In this document: positions 43,766-54,016 of the stretch, piece by piece | Layout: the number at the start of each line of letters is the position of its first letter | Position numbering within the stretch: the stretch's first letter is position 1 | Translations under genes and position numbers: made by a program | The notes under the pieces: model-generated | Told to the model about the DNA's origin: nothing | The model's input: the letters and a program-made list of their open reading frames with translations, nothing else | The model's database searches: none | From: Duncaniella muris | GTDB taxonomy: Bacteria; Bacteroidota; Bacteroidia; Bacteroidales; Muribaculaceae | Direction of reading: 5' to 3' | Length of the DNA: 64,000 bases | NCBI RefSeq assembly: GCF_003024805.1 | Contig: NZ_PUEC01000014.1 | Location: 27,683 to 91,682, forward strand

Positions 43766-46027
43766 ATGCAGGAATATAATCTCACTCCCGAAGAAGAAGA
43801 GCGCTACGTCGAAGCGCAGTTCCGAGATCTTCTTGACGGTTATCTCGCAAGTAACCATCGCAAGAAAGTCGACATAATAGAGCGGGCCTTCCGTTTTGCC
43901 AAAGAGGCCCACAAAGGAGTGCGTCGTCGATCAGGCGAGCCTTATATTCTCCACCCGATAGCCGTGGCCAAGATAGCCTCTCAGGAAATCGGTCTGGGCT
44001 CTACCTCGATCTGCGCGGCATTGCTGCATGATGTGGTGGAAGACACTGAGTATCGGGTCGAGGATATCGAGCAGCATTTTGGACGTAAGATTGCCCGCAT
44101 CGTAGAGGGGCTCACCAAGATCTCAGGCGGAATTTTCGGCGACAAAGCTTCGGCCCAGGCCGAAAATTTCCGCAAGCTTCTGCTCACAATGAGCGAGGAC
44201 ATCCGAGTGGTGCTCATAAAGATGGCTGACCGTCTGCACAACATGCGCACCCTCGGCTCAATGGCACCCAACAAGCAATATAAGATTGCCGGGGAGACCT
44301 TATATATATATGCGCCGCTTGCCCACCGTCTGGGCCTCTTCGCCATAAAGACCGAACTGGAGGATCTGAGTTTCAAATATGAGCATCCGGCGGAATACGA
44401 TCGCATCTCCGGACTGATACGCCAGAGCGAGGCCGGACGAGAGATGGTCTATAACGATTTTGCCAGCCCGATTCTGAAACGTCTTGATGCTATGGGGCTC
44501 AGTTATGAGGCCAAGGCCCGTCTGAAATCAGTCTACTCGATCTGGCGCAAGATGGACACCAAGCATATTCCCTTCGAGGAAGTCTATGACCTTTACGCCA
44601 TGCGTATTATATTCGATACGCCTGAGGGAGTGTCGGAGAAAGAGATGTGCTATCGCATCTATGTGGCACTGACAGACCTCTATCGGCCGCACCCGGAGCG
44701 CACCCGTGACTGGATCGCCAATCCCAAAGCCAACGGCTATCAGGCTCTTCACGTCACCCTAATGGGGCCTGACGGCAACTGGATCGAAGTGCAGATACGC
44801 AGCCGGCGCATGGACGAAATTGCCGAGAAGGGCTTTGCCGCTCACTGGAAATACAAGATCGGCGAGCATGAAGAGGAGAGCGAACTTAATGTCTGGCTCA
44901 AAACAATCAAAGACATTCTCGATGATCCGACACCGAGTGCAATAGACTTTCTTGACACTCTTAAACTCAATCTTTTCGCTACCGAGATAGTGGTCTTTAC
45001 GCCCAAGGGCGAACTGCTGACTCTTCCGGCCGGAGCAACGGTGCTTGACGTCGCCTTCTCGCTTCACTCCGAGCTTGGAATGCACTGCATAGCAGGAAAA
45101 GTCAATCACAAACTTGTGCCTCTTTCCCAGAAACTCAACTCCGGCGACCAAGTCGAGGTGCTTACCTCGCAGTCACAGAAGCCCAAAGAGGAGTGGATGA
45201 ACTTTCTGATGTCGGCGAAGGCCAAGACTCGTCTGCGCAAGGAGCTGAGGAAAGTCCAGCAGCCATATATAGAAAAAGGCAAGGAGATATTTGACGACTT
45301 CCTTGTCCAGAATGACATCATTCTGAACAACAGTGTCATGACCAAGATTCTTGGAACCTATCATGTGCAGTCGCGCGAGGAACTATTCCTAAAACTCGGA
45401 AACGGAGAGATTTCGATTGACGACTATCTGAACGTCAACACCTCGCGTGGTGCCAGATCGCTTGTGAGCCGTCTGTTCAGGCTCGGTTTCGGCGGTGACA
45501 AGAAAGCCGACCGCGCGCGCAAGCTGCTTGCGGCTGCAGATGTTCCAGAAAAAGAATCGGGAAAAGCCAAAATCAACACAAAGGAGACCTATGTGCTTAA
45601 ATTCAATGAAAAAGAACGTAACTTCTCCTTTGCCGACTGCTGTCGCCCGATACCCGGTGATGAGGTGATGGGCTTTATCAACGATGACGGCGAAGTCGAG
45701 GTCCACGCACTGACCTGCCCGCGCGCCCAGGTGCTGAAAGCAAGTTTCGGGCCGCGTATCGTAGCCACCCGCTGGGACAAAGTGGCCGGACACTTCCTCG
45801 CAAACATAAGGATAGAAGGCATTGACCGCCACGGAATTCTGCAGGAACTGACCGGCATGATCTCTACCGCGCTCAATATCGACATCAGGCGTCTCAACAT
45901 CGAAGCGGAAAAAGAAGTGTTCAACTGCGATCTCGGAGTTCTCGTCAGTGACACGCTGGCTGTCGAGGAACTCTGCAAGAGAGTGTTGAAAATACAGGGA
46001 GTCCGCAAAGCCGACCGCGTCCGGTGA
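43766..46027 (+). CDS. RelA/SpoT homologue, (p)ppGpp synthase/hydrolase
   Basis: The 753-aa protein sets stringent-response alarmone levels. The N-terminal HD hydrolase domain has intact LLHDVVEDTEY (His98-Asp99), the synthase domain has YDLYAMRIIFDTPEG and GYQALHVTLMGPDG, and TGS (VVFTPKGELLTLPAGATVLDVAF) and ACT (IRIEGIDRHGILQELTGMI) domains follow. Intact HD and synthase motifs suggest both activities. Bacteroidota often carry two such genes; the window cannot show a second. Confidence 0.94.
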   Translation: MQEYNLTPEEEERYVEAQFRDLLDGYLASNHRKKVDIIERAFRFAKEAHKGVRRRSGEPYILHPIAVAKIASQEIGLGSTSICAALLHDVVEDTEYRVEDIEQHFGRKIARIVEGLTKISGGIFGDKASAQAENFRKLLLTMSEDIRVVLIKMADRLHNMRTLGSMAPNKQYKIAGETLYIYAPLAHRLGLFAIKTELEDLSFKYEHPAEYDRISGLIRQSEAGREMVYNDFASPILKRLDAMGLSYEAKARLKSVYSIWRKMDTKHIPFEEVYDLYAMRIIFDTPEGVSEKEMCYRIYVALTDLYRPHPERTRDWIANPKANGYQALHVTLMGPDGNWIEVQIRSRRMDEIAEKGFAAHWKYKIGEHEEESELNVWLKTIKDILDDPTPSAIDFLDTLKLNLFATEIVVFTPKGELLTLPAGATVLDVAFSLHSELGMHCIAGKVNHKLVPLSQKLNSGDQVEVLTSQSQKPKEEWMNFLMSAKAKTRLRKELRKVQQPYIEKGKEIFDDFLVQNDIILNNSVMTKILGTYHVQSREELFLKLGNGEISIDDYLNVNTSRGARSLVSRLFRLGFGGDKKADRARKLLAAADVPEKESGKAKINTKETYVLKFNEKERNFSFADCCRPIPGDEVMGFINDDGEVEVHALTCPRAQVLKASFGPRIVATRWDKVAGHFLANIRIEGIDRHGILQELTGMISTALNIDIRRLNIEAEKEVFNCDLGVLVSDTLAVEELCKRVLKIQGVRKADRVR

Positions 46028-46121
46028 GAAATCACCATCCTGACAGTGAAAAGAGTTTGTAAAAAGAGCTGAAATTTGCAATAAATCTTCAGCTCCCACT
46101 GATAATGTGCTAAAAAAATCG

Positions 46122-46129
46122 TAACTTTG
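46122..46129 (+). promoter_or_regulatory. Candidate -7 box for carA
   Basis: TAACTTTG lies 49 bases before the carA start. The -33 region is AT-rich without a clear TTG. Confidence 0.45.
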
Positions 46130-46178
46130 CAGACGGGTTACAGTGCACCCCGAAGTAACTACATAATTCATCCACCCC

Positions 46179-47249
46179 ATGCGACAGTTTAAGCGCGCCG
46201 TCCTGATTCTTGAAGACGGCACAACCTTTGAGGGGAAATCCTTCGGCTATGAGGCTTCGACCTCCGGTGAAGTTGTGTTTAACACCGCTATGACCGGTTA
46301 TCCGGAGAGTCTGACCGACCCCTCCTACGAAGGACAGATCCTCGTGACCACTTATCCGATTCTCGGTAACTACGGCGTTCCCCCGCGTCGGGAGAGAGAC
46401 GACGTCAGTGAATATTACGAAAGTGATCATATCCATTGCCGCGCCATTGTGGCCCAGGATTATTCCTATGATCATTCCCACTGGCAGGCCGACCGTTCGT
46501 TGGCTCAATGGCTCAAGGAGGAAAAAATTCCCGGTATATACGGCATCGACACCCGTCAGCTGACCAAGCATCTCCGTGAACACGGCTCAATGCTCGGCAA
46601 GATTGTGATTGACGGATGTGACGATGTCGATTTTTATGACCCTAACCGTGAAAATCTTGTAGGTAAGGTCAGCTGCCGTGAGGTGGAATATCACGGCGCT
46701 GGTGAAAAGACCGTGGTTCTGGTTGACTGCGGTGTCAAGCACAACATCATCCGCTGTCTGACACGCCGAGGAGTGAAAGTGGTCAGAGTGCCCTGGAATT
46801 ACGATTTTACAACCATTCCTTATGACGGCCTTTTCATCTCCAACGGTCCCGGCAATCCGGATATGGCAGAGGAAACCGTAGGCCTCATCCGCAAGGCTAT
46901 GGAAATCGGCAAGCCGATCTGCGGCATCTGCATGGGTAACCAGCTGCTCTCAAAAGCCGCAGGCGCTAAAATATATAAACTGAAATACGGCCACCGCAGT
47001 CACAACCAGCCGGTGCGCCGCGTCGGCTCGAACCAATGTTTCATCACATCTCAGAACCACGGTTTCGCTGTCGACAACGAAACTCTGCCCGCCGACTGGG
47101 AACCGCTCTTCATCAACATGAACGATGGCACCAATGAAGGCATCCGCCACAAGACCAAGCCATTCTTCTCGGCTCAGTTCCACCCGGAAGCAAGTTCAGG
47201 ACCGAAAGACACAGAGTTTCTGTTTGACGAATTCATCAACCTGCTCTAA
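46179..47249 (+). CDS. carA: Carbamoyl-phosphate synthase small subunit
   Basis: CarA hydrolyses glutamine and channels ammonia to CarB for arginine and pyrimidine synthesis. The 356-aa protein has the N-terminal ALVLEDGT-like AVLILEDGTTFEGKSFG, NTAMTGYPESLTDPSY, and the class I amidotransferase triad: Cys in CGICMGNQLL and His-Glu in FHPEASSGPKD. carB follows after 24 bases. Confidence 0.96.
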   Translation: MRQFKRAVLILEDGTTFEGKSFGYEASTSGEVVFNTAMTGYPESLTDPSYEGQILVTTYPILGNYGVPPRRERDDVSEYYESDHIHCRAIVAQDYSYDHSHWQADRSLAQWLKEEKIPGIYGIDTRQLTKHLREHGSMLGKIVIDGCDDVDFYDPNRENLVGKVSCREVEYHGAGEKTVVLVDCGVKHNIIRCLTRRGVKVVRVPWNYDFTTIPYDGLFISNGPGNPDMAEETVGLIRKAMEIGKPICGICMGNQLLSKAAGAKIYKLKYGHRSHNQPVRRVGSNQCFITSQNHGFAVDNETLPADWEPLFINMNDGTNEGIRHKTKPFFSAQFHPEASSGPKDTEFLFDEFINLL

Positions 47250-47273
47250 GCATCCCCTCATTTATTTTTCATC

Positions 47274-50200
47274 ATGCGTAACGAAAACATCAAGAAAGTA
47301 TTGCTGCTTGGTAGCGGCGCGTTGAAAATCGGCGAGGCCGGCGAATTTGACTATTCGGGTTCACAGGCTCTCAAGGCCATGAAGGAAGAGGGGATCACCA
47401 CTGTCCTCATCAATCCGAATATCGCCACCGTCCAGACTTCCGACGGCTTTGCCGACAAGATCTACTTCCTTCCGGTCACCCCTTATTTTGTAGAGAAGGT
47501 GATCCGTAAGGAAAAACCTGACGGCATTCTGCTCGCATTCGGCGGTCAGACCGCTCTCAACTGCGGTGTGGAGCTTTACCGCTCAGGCATTCTGGAAAAA
47601 TATGGTGTGGAAGTGCTCGGCACCCCTGTGCAGGCCATCATGGATACGGAAGACCGCGAGCTATTCGTCAAGAAACTTGACGAGATTGAGGTCAAGACCA
47701 TCAAGAGCGAGGCCGTCAACTCGATCCACGATGCCCGTGTGGCTGCCGAGGCCCTCGGCTATCCTGTGATTGTCCGTGCGGCCTATGCCCTCGGCGGCCT
47801 CGGCAGCGGTTTCTGTGACAATGAGGAAGAACTCGTGGCTCTCGTTGAGAAAGCCCTCGCATTCTCTCCGCAGGTCCTTGTGGAAAAGTCGCTCAAAGGC
47901 TGGAAGGAAGTGGAATATGAAGTGGTGCGCGACCGTTTTGACAACTGCATCACTGTCTGCAACATGGAAAACTTCGACCCGCTGGGCATCCACACCGGAG
48001 AGTCGATCGTTGTGGCACCCTCGCAGACACTTTCAAACGAAGACTATCACTGGCTGCGAAAGCTTGCCATCAAGATCATACGCCATATAGGCATCGTCGG
48101 CGAATGTAACGTTCAGTATGCGTTTGACCCGACCTCAATGGACTACCGTGTCATTGAAGTCAACGCGCGTCTGAGCCGTTCGTCGGCTCTCGCATCGAAA
48201 GCCACCGGCTATCCGCTGGCATTTGTCGCCGCAAAACTCGGTCTCGGTTACGGACTCTTTGACCTTAAGAACTCTGTCACCAAGGAGACCTCCGCATTTT
48301 TCGAACCGGCTCTTGACTATATTGTCTGCAAGATCCCCCGCTGGGACCTCGGCAAGTTCCACGGTGTCCGCCGCGAGATCGGCTCTTCGATGAAGTCAGT
48401 AGGCGAGGTTATGGCCATCGGCCGCACCTTCGAGGAAGTCATTCAGAAAGGCCTTCGAATGATCGGGCAGGGTATGCACGGCTTTGTCGGCAACAACCAG
48501 CGTGATCTTCCGGAACTCGAACATGCCCTCAAGGAACCGACTGACAAGCGCATCTTCGCCATAGCCCAGGCTCTGTTTAAAGGCTACACCGTGGACCGCA
48601 TTCACGAACTGACCAAAATCGACAAGTGGTTCCTTTATAAACTTCAGAACATCATCAACACAGCAAGCGAACTGCGTGAGTTCAATGACCTCGAAGCAAT
48701 ACCCGAAGCACTGCTGCGTCAGGCCAAGGAACAGGGCTTCAGTGACTTCCAGATCGCACGTGAGATCTATCAGGAAAACCTCACAGAGCCTGAGAAAGCG
48801 CTCCTTCAGGTGCGCGACCGCCGTAAGCAACTCGGAATTCTCCCGGTTGTCAAGCAGATCGACACCCTTGCCGCTGAATATCCCGCTCAGACCAACTATC
48901 TCTATCTGACCTACAACGGCCGTGAAAACGACGTCCAGTATCTCCACGACCACCGCTCGATAGTAGTGCTCGGTTCCGGAGCCTACCGCATCGGTTCGTC
49001 AGTGGAATTTGACTGGTGCTCTGTCAACGCCCTTCTGACTGTCAAGAAAGAAGGCTGGCGCTCGGTGATGATCAACTACAATCCTGAGACAGTCTCCACT
49101 GACTATGACATCTGCGACCGTCTCTATTTCGACGAACTGACTTTCGAGCGTGTGATGGACATTCTGGATCTTGAACAGCCCCACGGCACAATTCTTTCCG
49201 TAGGCGGCCAGATCCCCAACAACCTCGCAACTCGTCTTGACGCACAGAACATCAACATACTCGGCACCACAGCCCGCAGCATCGACAATGCCGAAGACCG
49301 CAACAAGTTCTCGGCCATGCTTGACCGCCTCGGAATCGACCAGCCACGCTGGCGCGAGCTTACAAGCATGGATGACATCAACGAATTCATTGATGAAGTA
49401 GGCTTCCCGGTGCTCGTCCGTCCGAGCTACGTGCTTTCAGGTGCGGCGATGAACGTCTGTCACAATCAGGAACAGCTCACACGCTTCCTGCGCCTGGCAG
49501 CCAACGTCTCAAAGCAGCATCCCGTTGTGGTCTCGCAGTTCATCTCATCAGCCAAAGAGATCGAGATGGACGCCGTGGCCCAGAACGGCGAGATCGTGGC
49601 CTATGCGATCTCCGAACACATCGAATATGCCGGCGTGCATTCCGGCGACGCAACAATCCAGTTCCCGCCGCAGAAACTCTATGTAGAGACCATGCGCCGC
49701 ATCCGCAAGATCTCGCGCCAGATAGCCAAAGCTCTTGAGATCTCAGGCCCGTTCAACATTCAGTTCCTTGCAAAGAACAATGATATTAAGGTAATCGAAT
49801 GTAACCTCCGTGCTTCGCGAAGCTTCCCGTTCGTTTCAAAGGTTCTGAAGATCAACTTCATTGACCTTGCCACCCGCGTGATGCTCGGCCTGCCCGTGGA
49901 GAAACCCTCTAAAAACGCATTTGATCTTGACTATGTGGGTATCAAGGCCTCACAGTTCAGCTTCTCGCGTCTGCAGGGAGCCGACCCTGTGCTTGGCGTC
50001 GACATGGCCTCTACCGGCGAGGTAGGCTGTATCGGCACCGACTCTGCTGAAGCCCTGATCAAGGCTATGGTCTCAGTGGGCAACCGTATTCCAGCCAAGG
50101 CCGTCCTCATGTCTACCGGTACAGCCAAGCAGAAGGCCGATCTTCTCGACGCAGCCCATGAGCTTGCCAACCGCGGCTATACAATTTATGCCACCGGAGG

Positions 50201-50498
50201 CACCCATGCCTATCTTAATGACAACGGCATACCCGCTATCCGTGTCTACTGGCCGTCACAGCCCGATATGCAGCCCCAGGCCATCGAACTGCTCCATGAC
50301 CACAAGGTTGACATGGTGGTGAATATTCCGAAGAATTTCTCGACCACAGAGCTTACCAACGGCTACAAGATCCGCCGTGCGGCCATTGACCTTAACATTC
50401 CGCTGATGACCAACGCCCGTCTTGCCTCGGCTTATATCGATGCGTTCACCACCCATCCGCTCGACGAAATCGAGATCAAGAGCTGGGACGAATACTGA
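47274..50498 (+). CDS. carB: Carbamoyl-phosphate synthase large subunit
   Basis: The 1074-aa protein has the two homologous ATP-grasp halves (N-half about 1-400 for carboxy-phosphate, C-half about 555-935 for carbamate phosphorylation), each opening with a glycine-rich LLLGSGALKIGEAGEFDYSG / VVLGSGAYRIGSSVEFDW segment. The C-terminal MGS-like allosteric domain (about 940-1074) has STGTAKQKADLLDAAHELA and a GYTIYATGGTHAYL stretch. Length is standard. Confidence 0.97.
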   Translation: MRNENIKKVLLLGSGALKIGEAGEFDYSGSQALKAMKEEGITTVLINPNIATVQTSDGFADKIYFLPVTPYFVEKVIRKEKPDGILLAFGGQTALNCGVELYRSGILEKYGVEVLGTPVQAIMDTEDRELFVKKLDEIEVKTIKSEAVNSIHDARVAAEALGYPVIVRAAYALGGLGSGFCDNEEELVALVEKALAFSPQVLVEKSLKGWKEVEYEVVRDRFDNCITVCNMENFDPLGIHTGESIVVAPSQTLSNEDYHWLRKLAIKIIRHIGIVGECNVQYAFDPTSMDYRVIEVNARLSRSSALASKATGYPLAFVAAKLGLGYGLFDLKNSVTKETSAFFEPALDYIVCKIPRWDLGKFHGVRREIGSSMKSVGEVMAIGRTFEEVIQKGLRMIGQGMHGFVGNNQRDLPELEHALKEPTDKRIFAIAQALFKGYTVDRIHELTKIDKWFLYKLQNIINTASELREFNDLEAIPEALLRQAKEQGFSDFQIAREIYQENLTEPEKALLQVRDRRKQLGILPVVKQIDTLAAEYPAQTNYLYLTYNGRENDVQYLHDHRSIVVLGSGAYRIGSSVEFDWCSVNALLTVKKEGWRSVMINYNPETVSTDYDICDRLYFDELTFERVMDILDLEQPHGTILSVGGQIPNNLATRLDAQNINILGTTARSIDNAEDRNKFSAMLDRLGIDQPRWRELTSMDDINEFIDEVGFPVLVRPSYVLSGAAMNVCHNQEQLTRFLRLAANVSKQHPVVVSQFISSAKEIEMDAVAQNGEIVAYAISEHIEYAGVHSGDATIQFPPQKLYVETMRRIRKISRQIAKALEISGPFNIQFLAKNNDIKVIECNLRASRSFPFVSKVLKINFIDLATRVMLGLPVEKPSKNAFDLDYVGIKASQFSFSRLQGADPVLGVDMASTGEVGCIGTDSAEALIKAMVSVGNRIPAKAVLMSTGTAKQKADLLDAAHELANRGYTIYATGGTHAYLNDNGIPAIRVYWPSQPDMQPQAIELLHDHKVDMVVNIPKNFSTTELTNGYKIRRAAIDLNIPLMTNARLASAYIDAFTTHPLDEIEIKSWDEY

Positions 50499-50559
50499 TC
50501 AGATGCGCGTTTTAATGAATAAATAGTAAGATAATAAAGTAAAATTTAATCATTGACTT

Positions 50560-50591
50560 ATTGCAAAGCGCATTGATATTTTGTAAATTTG
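50560..50591 (+). promoter_or_regulatory. Promoter of eno
   Basis: ATTG (50560-50563) and TAAATTTG (50584-50591) with a 20-base spacer. They lie 84 bases before the start codon. Confidence 0.62.
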
Positions 50592-50672
50592 CTGCGCATT
50601 TTTACAGGAGACTATCATCAGTTCGCATCCAAAGGCATAAGGTAAAAAAACTCAACTATAATTATTATATAG

Positions 50673-51971
<1,299 letters not shown>

Positions 51972-52002
51972 TGGTGTAGCTTGACAGCAAGCAAATAAAA
52001 TC

Positions 52003-52039
52003 AATGCCGGTCTGATTCAGTTCAGGCCGGCATTTTTTT
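52003..52039 (+). terminator. Terminator of eno
   Basis: AATGCCGG (52003-52010) pairs with CCGGCATT (52027-52034), with an inner CTGA/TCAG pairing, followed by a run of seven T. Confidence 0.82.
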
Positions 52040-52062
52040 GATTTTATGCTGTCAAAATTTGT

Positions 52063-52206
52063 TTATTCTGAAATATCTACATCGGTCTTCTTCAGGGCAT
52101 CGCATATTTGAACCACAGTATAGAATTCTTCTTCGTCCATTTGTAAGAAATCCTGAATAATTTCAGACTCGGTGTAATCCGTCTGCTCTCGCTTTCTACA
52201 GAGCAA
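52063..52206 (-). pseudogene. Small ORF or gene remnant downstream of bcp
   Basis: Between eno and bcp the minus strand holds a frame ending at 52063 that reads REQTDYTESEIIQDFLQM, then DEEEFYTVVQICDALKKTD. An in-frame stop lies just before a TTG at 52204-52206 (47 aa); an internal ATG at 52138-52140 gives 25 aa. The acidic, helical sequence looks protein-like, but I do not recognise it. It may be the tail of a lost gene. Confidence 0.3.
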
Positions 52207-52285
52207 ACGGATTCAAAATCAAGAGCAGGGATGATACCGATGAGGCCGGAAGGCCCTATCCGATACTTCATCTGTCGTTATAGCC

Positions 52286-52750
52286 TCACTGTCCGGCATC
52301 TGCCAGGAGCTCCAACAGCTGTTCGCCGGCTTTTTTGGTGTCGACCTTGGTGATGATGTGGGTGATGCGGTGGTCTGTGTCGGTCACGAAAGTTGTGCGG
52401 ACGGTGCCCATATACTCGCGTCCGGCCATTTTCTTTTTCTGCCATACGCCGAATGACTGGTTTACCTCAGTGGTCGGATCAGAAAGCAGTATGAATGGCA
52501 GTGAATACTTGTCGGCAAACTTGGCGTGGCTTGCTACGGAATCCTTGCTGATGCCGATGGTGGTGTAGCCTTTGGCCTCCAGTTCGCTGTTGAAATCTCT
52601 GAGTGAACATGCTTCAGCCGTGCAGCCGGGGGTATTGTCTTTCGGGTAAAAATAAATGATCAGAGCTTTTCCTTCGAAATCCGAGCTACTGACTTCATTG
52701 CCGGCCTGGTCAAGACCGAGTACTTCGGGAATTTTATCGCCTGTTTCCAT
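52286..52750 (-). CDS. bcp: Thioredoxin-dependent thiol peroxidase (Bcp/PrxQ)
   Basis: Bcp reduces hydrogen peroxide and organic peroxides in the cytoplasm. I chose the ATG at 52750, which gives 154 aa starting METGDKIPEVLGLDQ, the family's usual length; a frame open back to 53062 adds residues unlike any Bcp. The peroxidatic site is PKDNTPGCTAEACSLRDF, with the second Cys five residues later as in PrxQ-type enzymes. The signature SFGVWQKKKMAGREYMG is present. Confidence 0.93.
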   Translation of the reverse strand: METGDKIPEVLGLDQAGNEVSSSDFEGKALIIYFYPKDNTPGCTAEACSLRDFNSELEAKGYTTIGISKDSVASHAKFADKYSLPFILLSDPTTEVNQSFGVWQKKKMAGREYMGTVRTTFVTDTDHRITHIITKVDTKKAGEQLLELLADAGQ

Positions 52751-52786
52751 ATGGATGTTGTTTTCTTGTATGTGTGGATTATCATT

Positions 52787-52810
52787 AGAGGTTGTTTTTA
52801 AACAGCCTCT
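52787..52810. repeat. AGAGG(C/T)TG palindrome in the bcp leader
   Basis: AGAGGTTGTT and AACAGCCTCT form a 10-bp stem with one wobble pair. It lies in the leader of bcp (minus) and belongs to the same palindrome type as 10634-10676 and 57879-57904. Confidence 0.5.
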
Positions 52811-52825
52811 TGGTGTCAGTGCTGA

Positions 52826-52833
52826 CAAATTTA
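52826..52833 (-). promoter_or_regulatory. Candidate -7 box for bcp
   Basis: Minus-strand TAAATTTG lies 76 bases before the bcp start. A plus-strand TAAATTTG at 52879-52886 may serve the divergent glycosyltransferase. Both lack a clear -33 element. Confidence 0.35.
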
Positions 52834-53077
52834 GTGCAAATTCGTGAAATAGCATCGGATAATATTGTTGAAATTGTGTAAATTTGTGAAATGAATCTTT
52901 TTGCCTTATGAGGATCAGCCCGGATTCCGGTTCTGTCCCTATCCTTCGGATCATCCGTATATAAGATGGAATGGCTGTTTCCGCCGGCAGTGGCGAGAGG
53001 GAAAGCGCCCGGTTATTGCGAAAATTGCCAGTTTCTTGATTCCTGAAAACTTTTATATCCAAAGAGGACTGTGTGTC

Positions 53078-53995
53078 ATGTCACATATAACAATAGTCAT
53101 TCCGATCTATAACCGCGCCCATACCATAAAGCGGACCTTGCACTCGATTGATGCCCAGAATGTGAAGCCAGAAAGAGTCATTGTGGTTGACAATGGCTCG
53201 ACTGACGATTCTCTTGAGATTGTCCGTGAATGGAGTCGCCGGGAGCATGGCTTTGAGTGTGTGATATGCGAGGAGTCCCGGCGTGGAGCCTGCGCGGCGC
53301 GTAACCGCGGGCTGGAGGACGTAGAGACGGAATTCGTGATGTTTTTCGACTCTGATGATGAAATGTCACCATCACATGTGGCTGATTTTAGCAAAGCGAT
53401 CTCCCGGCATCCAGACATTGATATCTTCGGGCGTACAGCTTCGCTTGTCAATATCGCCGGACAGAGGCATGAGGCTTATTTTACATCCCGCAGCCCTGTT
53501 TTCAATCATCTTTTCAGAGGCTGTATGTCGACACAGCGCGTTGTGGTCCGCACATCGCTTGTCCGACGTGTGGGCGGGTGGAATGAAGATCTTTTCGTGT
53601 GGAATGATTTTGAACTCGGCGCGCGCCTGCTGCTTGCCTCAGATCGTATCTTTCATTTGCCGGGAAAACCCTCGGTAATAGTCCATCAGCAAGCCGATTC
53701 GATCACCGGAGTTTCTTTCAGCTCAAAAGCCGGGCAATGGGAAAAAACGCTTGACTGCATGGAACGGTATTTCATTACTTCCGGCCGGCCTGATCTGATT
53801 AAATGGCTCGACTGCAGGCGTATGATCCTTGCGGCGCAATATTTCTGTGAAGGCAGGCCTGACCTGGCTGAGATGCTAAAGGCGCAGGTGCTTGACGGAA
53901 ACCCGTCAGCATGGCGGCTGAGATTGATCTATTGGCACAACCGCCTTTTCCATAGGCTGACATGGTTGTTTGCCAGAGTGCTTTTTGCCTTATAG
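53078..53995 (+). CDS. GT2 family glycosyltransferase
   Basis: The 305-aa form starts at ATG 53078 (MSHITIVIPIYNRAHTIKRT), directly with the GT-A fold; upstream in-frame residues look non-native. The nucleotide-sugar site is VIVVDNGSTDDSLEIV and the DxD motif is FFDSDDEMSP. CAARNRGLEDV and GGWNEDLFVWNDFELGARL are typical of GT2. The donor and acceptor are unknown; it probably acts on surface or capsular glycans. It has no glycan-cluster neighbours and ends convergent with sufS. Confidence 0.88.
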   Translation: MSHITIVIPIYNRAHTIKRTLHSIDAQNVKPERVIVVDNGSTDDSLEIVREWSRREHGFECVICEESRRGACAARNRGLEDVETEFVMFFDSDDEMSPSHVADFSKAISRHPDIDIFGRTASLVNIAGQRHEAYFTSRSPVFNHLFRGCMSTQRVVVRTSLVRRVGGWNEDLFVWNDFELGARLLLASDRIFHLPGKPSVIVHQQADSITGVSFSSKAGQWEKTLDCMERYFITSGRPDLIKWLDCRRMILAAQYFCEGRPDLAEMLKAQVLDGNPSAWRLRLIYWHNRLFHRLTWLFARVLFAL

Positions 53996-54016
53996 TTTTT
54001 TCTTTCGGTTCGCTCT

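Larger units (their letters stand above)
51972..52285. other. Intergenic region eno - bcp
   Basis: This 314-base gap contains the eno terminator and the small minus-strand ORF. I see nothing else in it. Confidence 0.4.
52751..53077. other. Divergent intergenic region bcp - glycosyltransferase
   Basis: This 327-base gap holds the palindrome at 52787-52810 and two facing -7-like boxes. The plus strand is open from 52901 into the glycosyltransferase, but the extra residues match nothing in the family. Confidence 0.4.

Noticed and set aside
45389..46222. 277-codon minus-strand frame over the end of the RelA/SpoT homologue
   Set aside because: Antisense to a strong gene; composition reflects the opposite strand.
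52286..53062. Longer bcp frame (258 aa)
   Set aside because: The first 104 residues match no thiol peroxidase, and they would cover both -7 boxes in the gap; the start at 52750 gives the usual length.
52901..53995. Longer glycosyltransferase frame (364 aa)
   Set aside because: The GT2 fold starts at 53078; the extra 59 residues look like translated leader.
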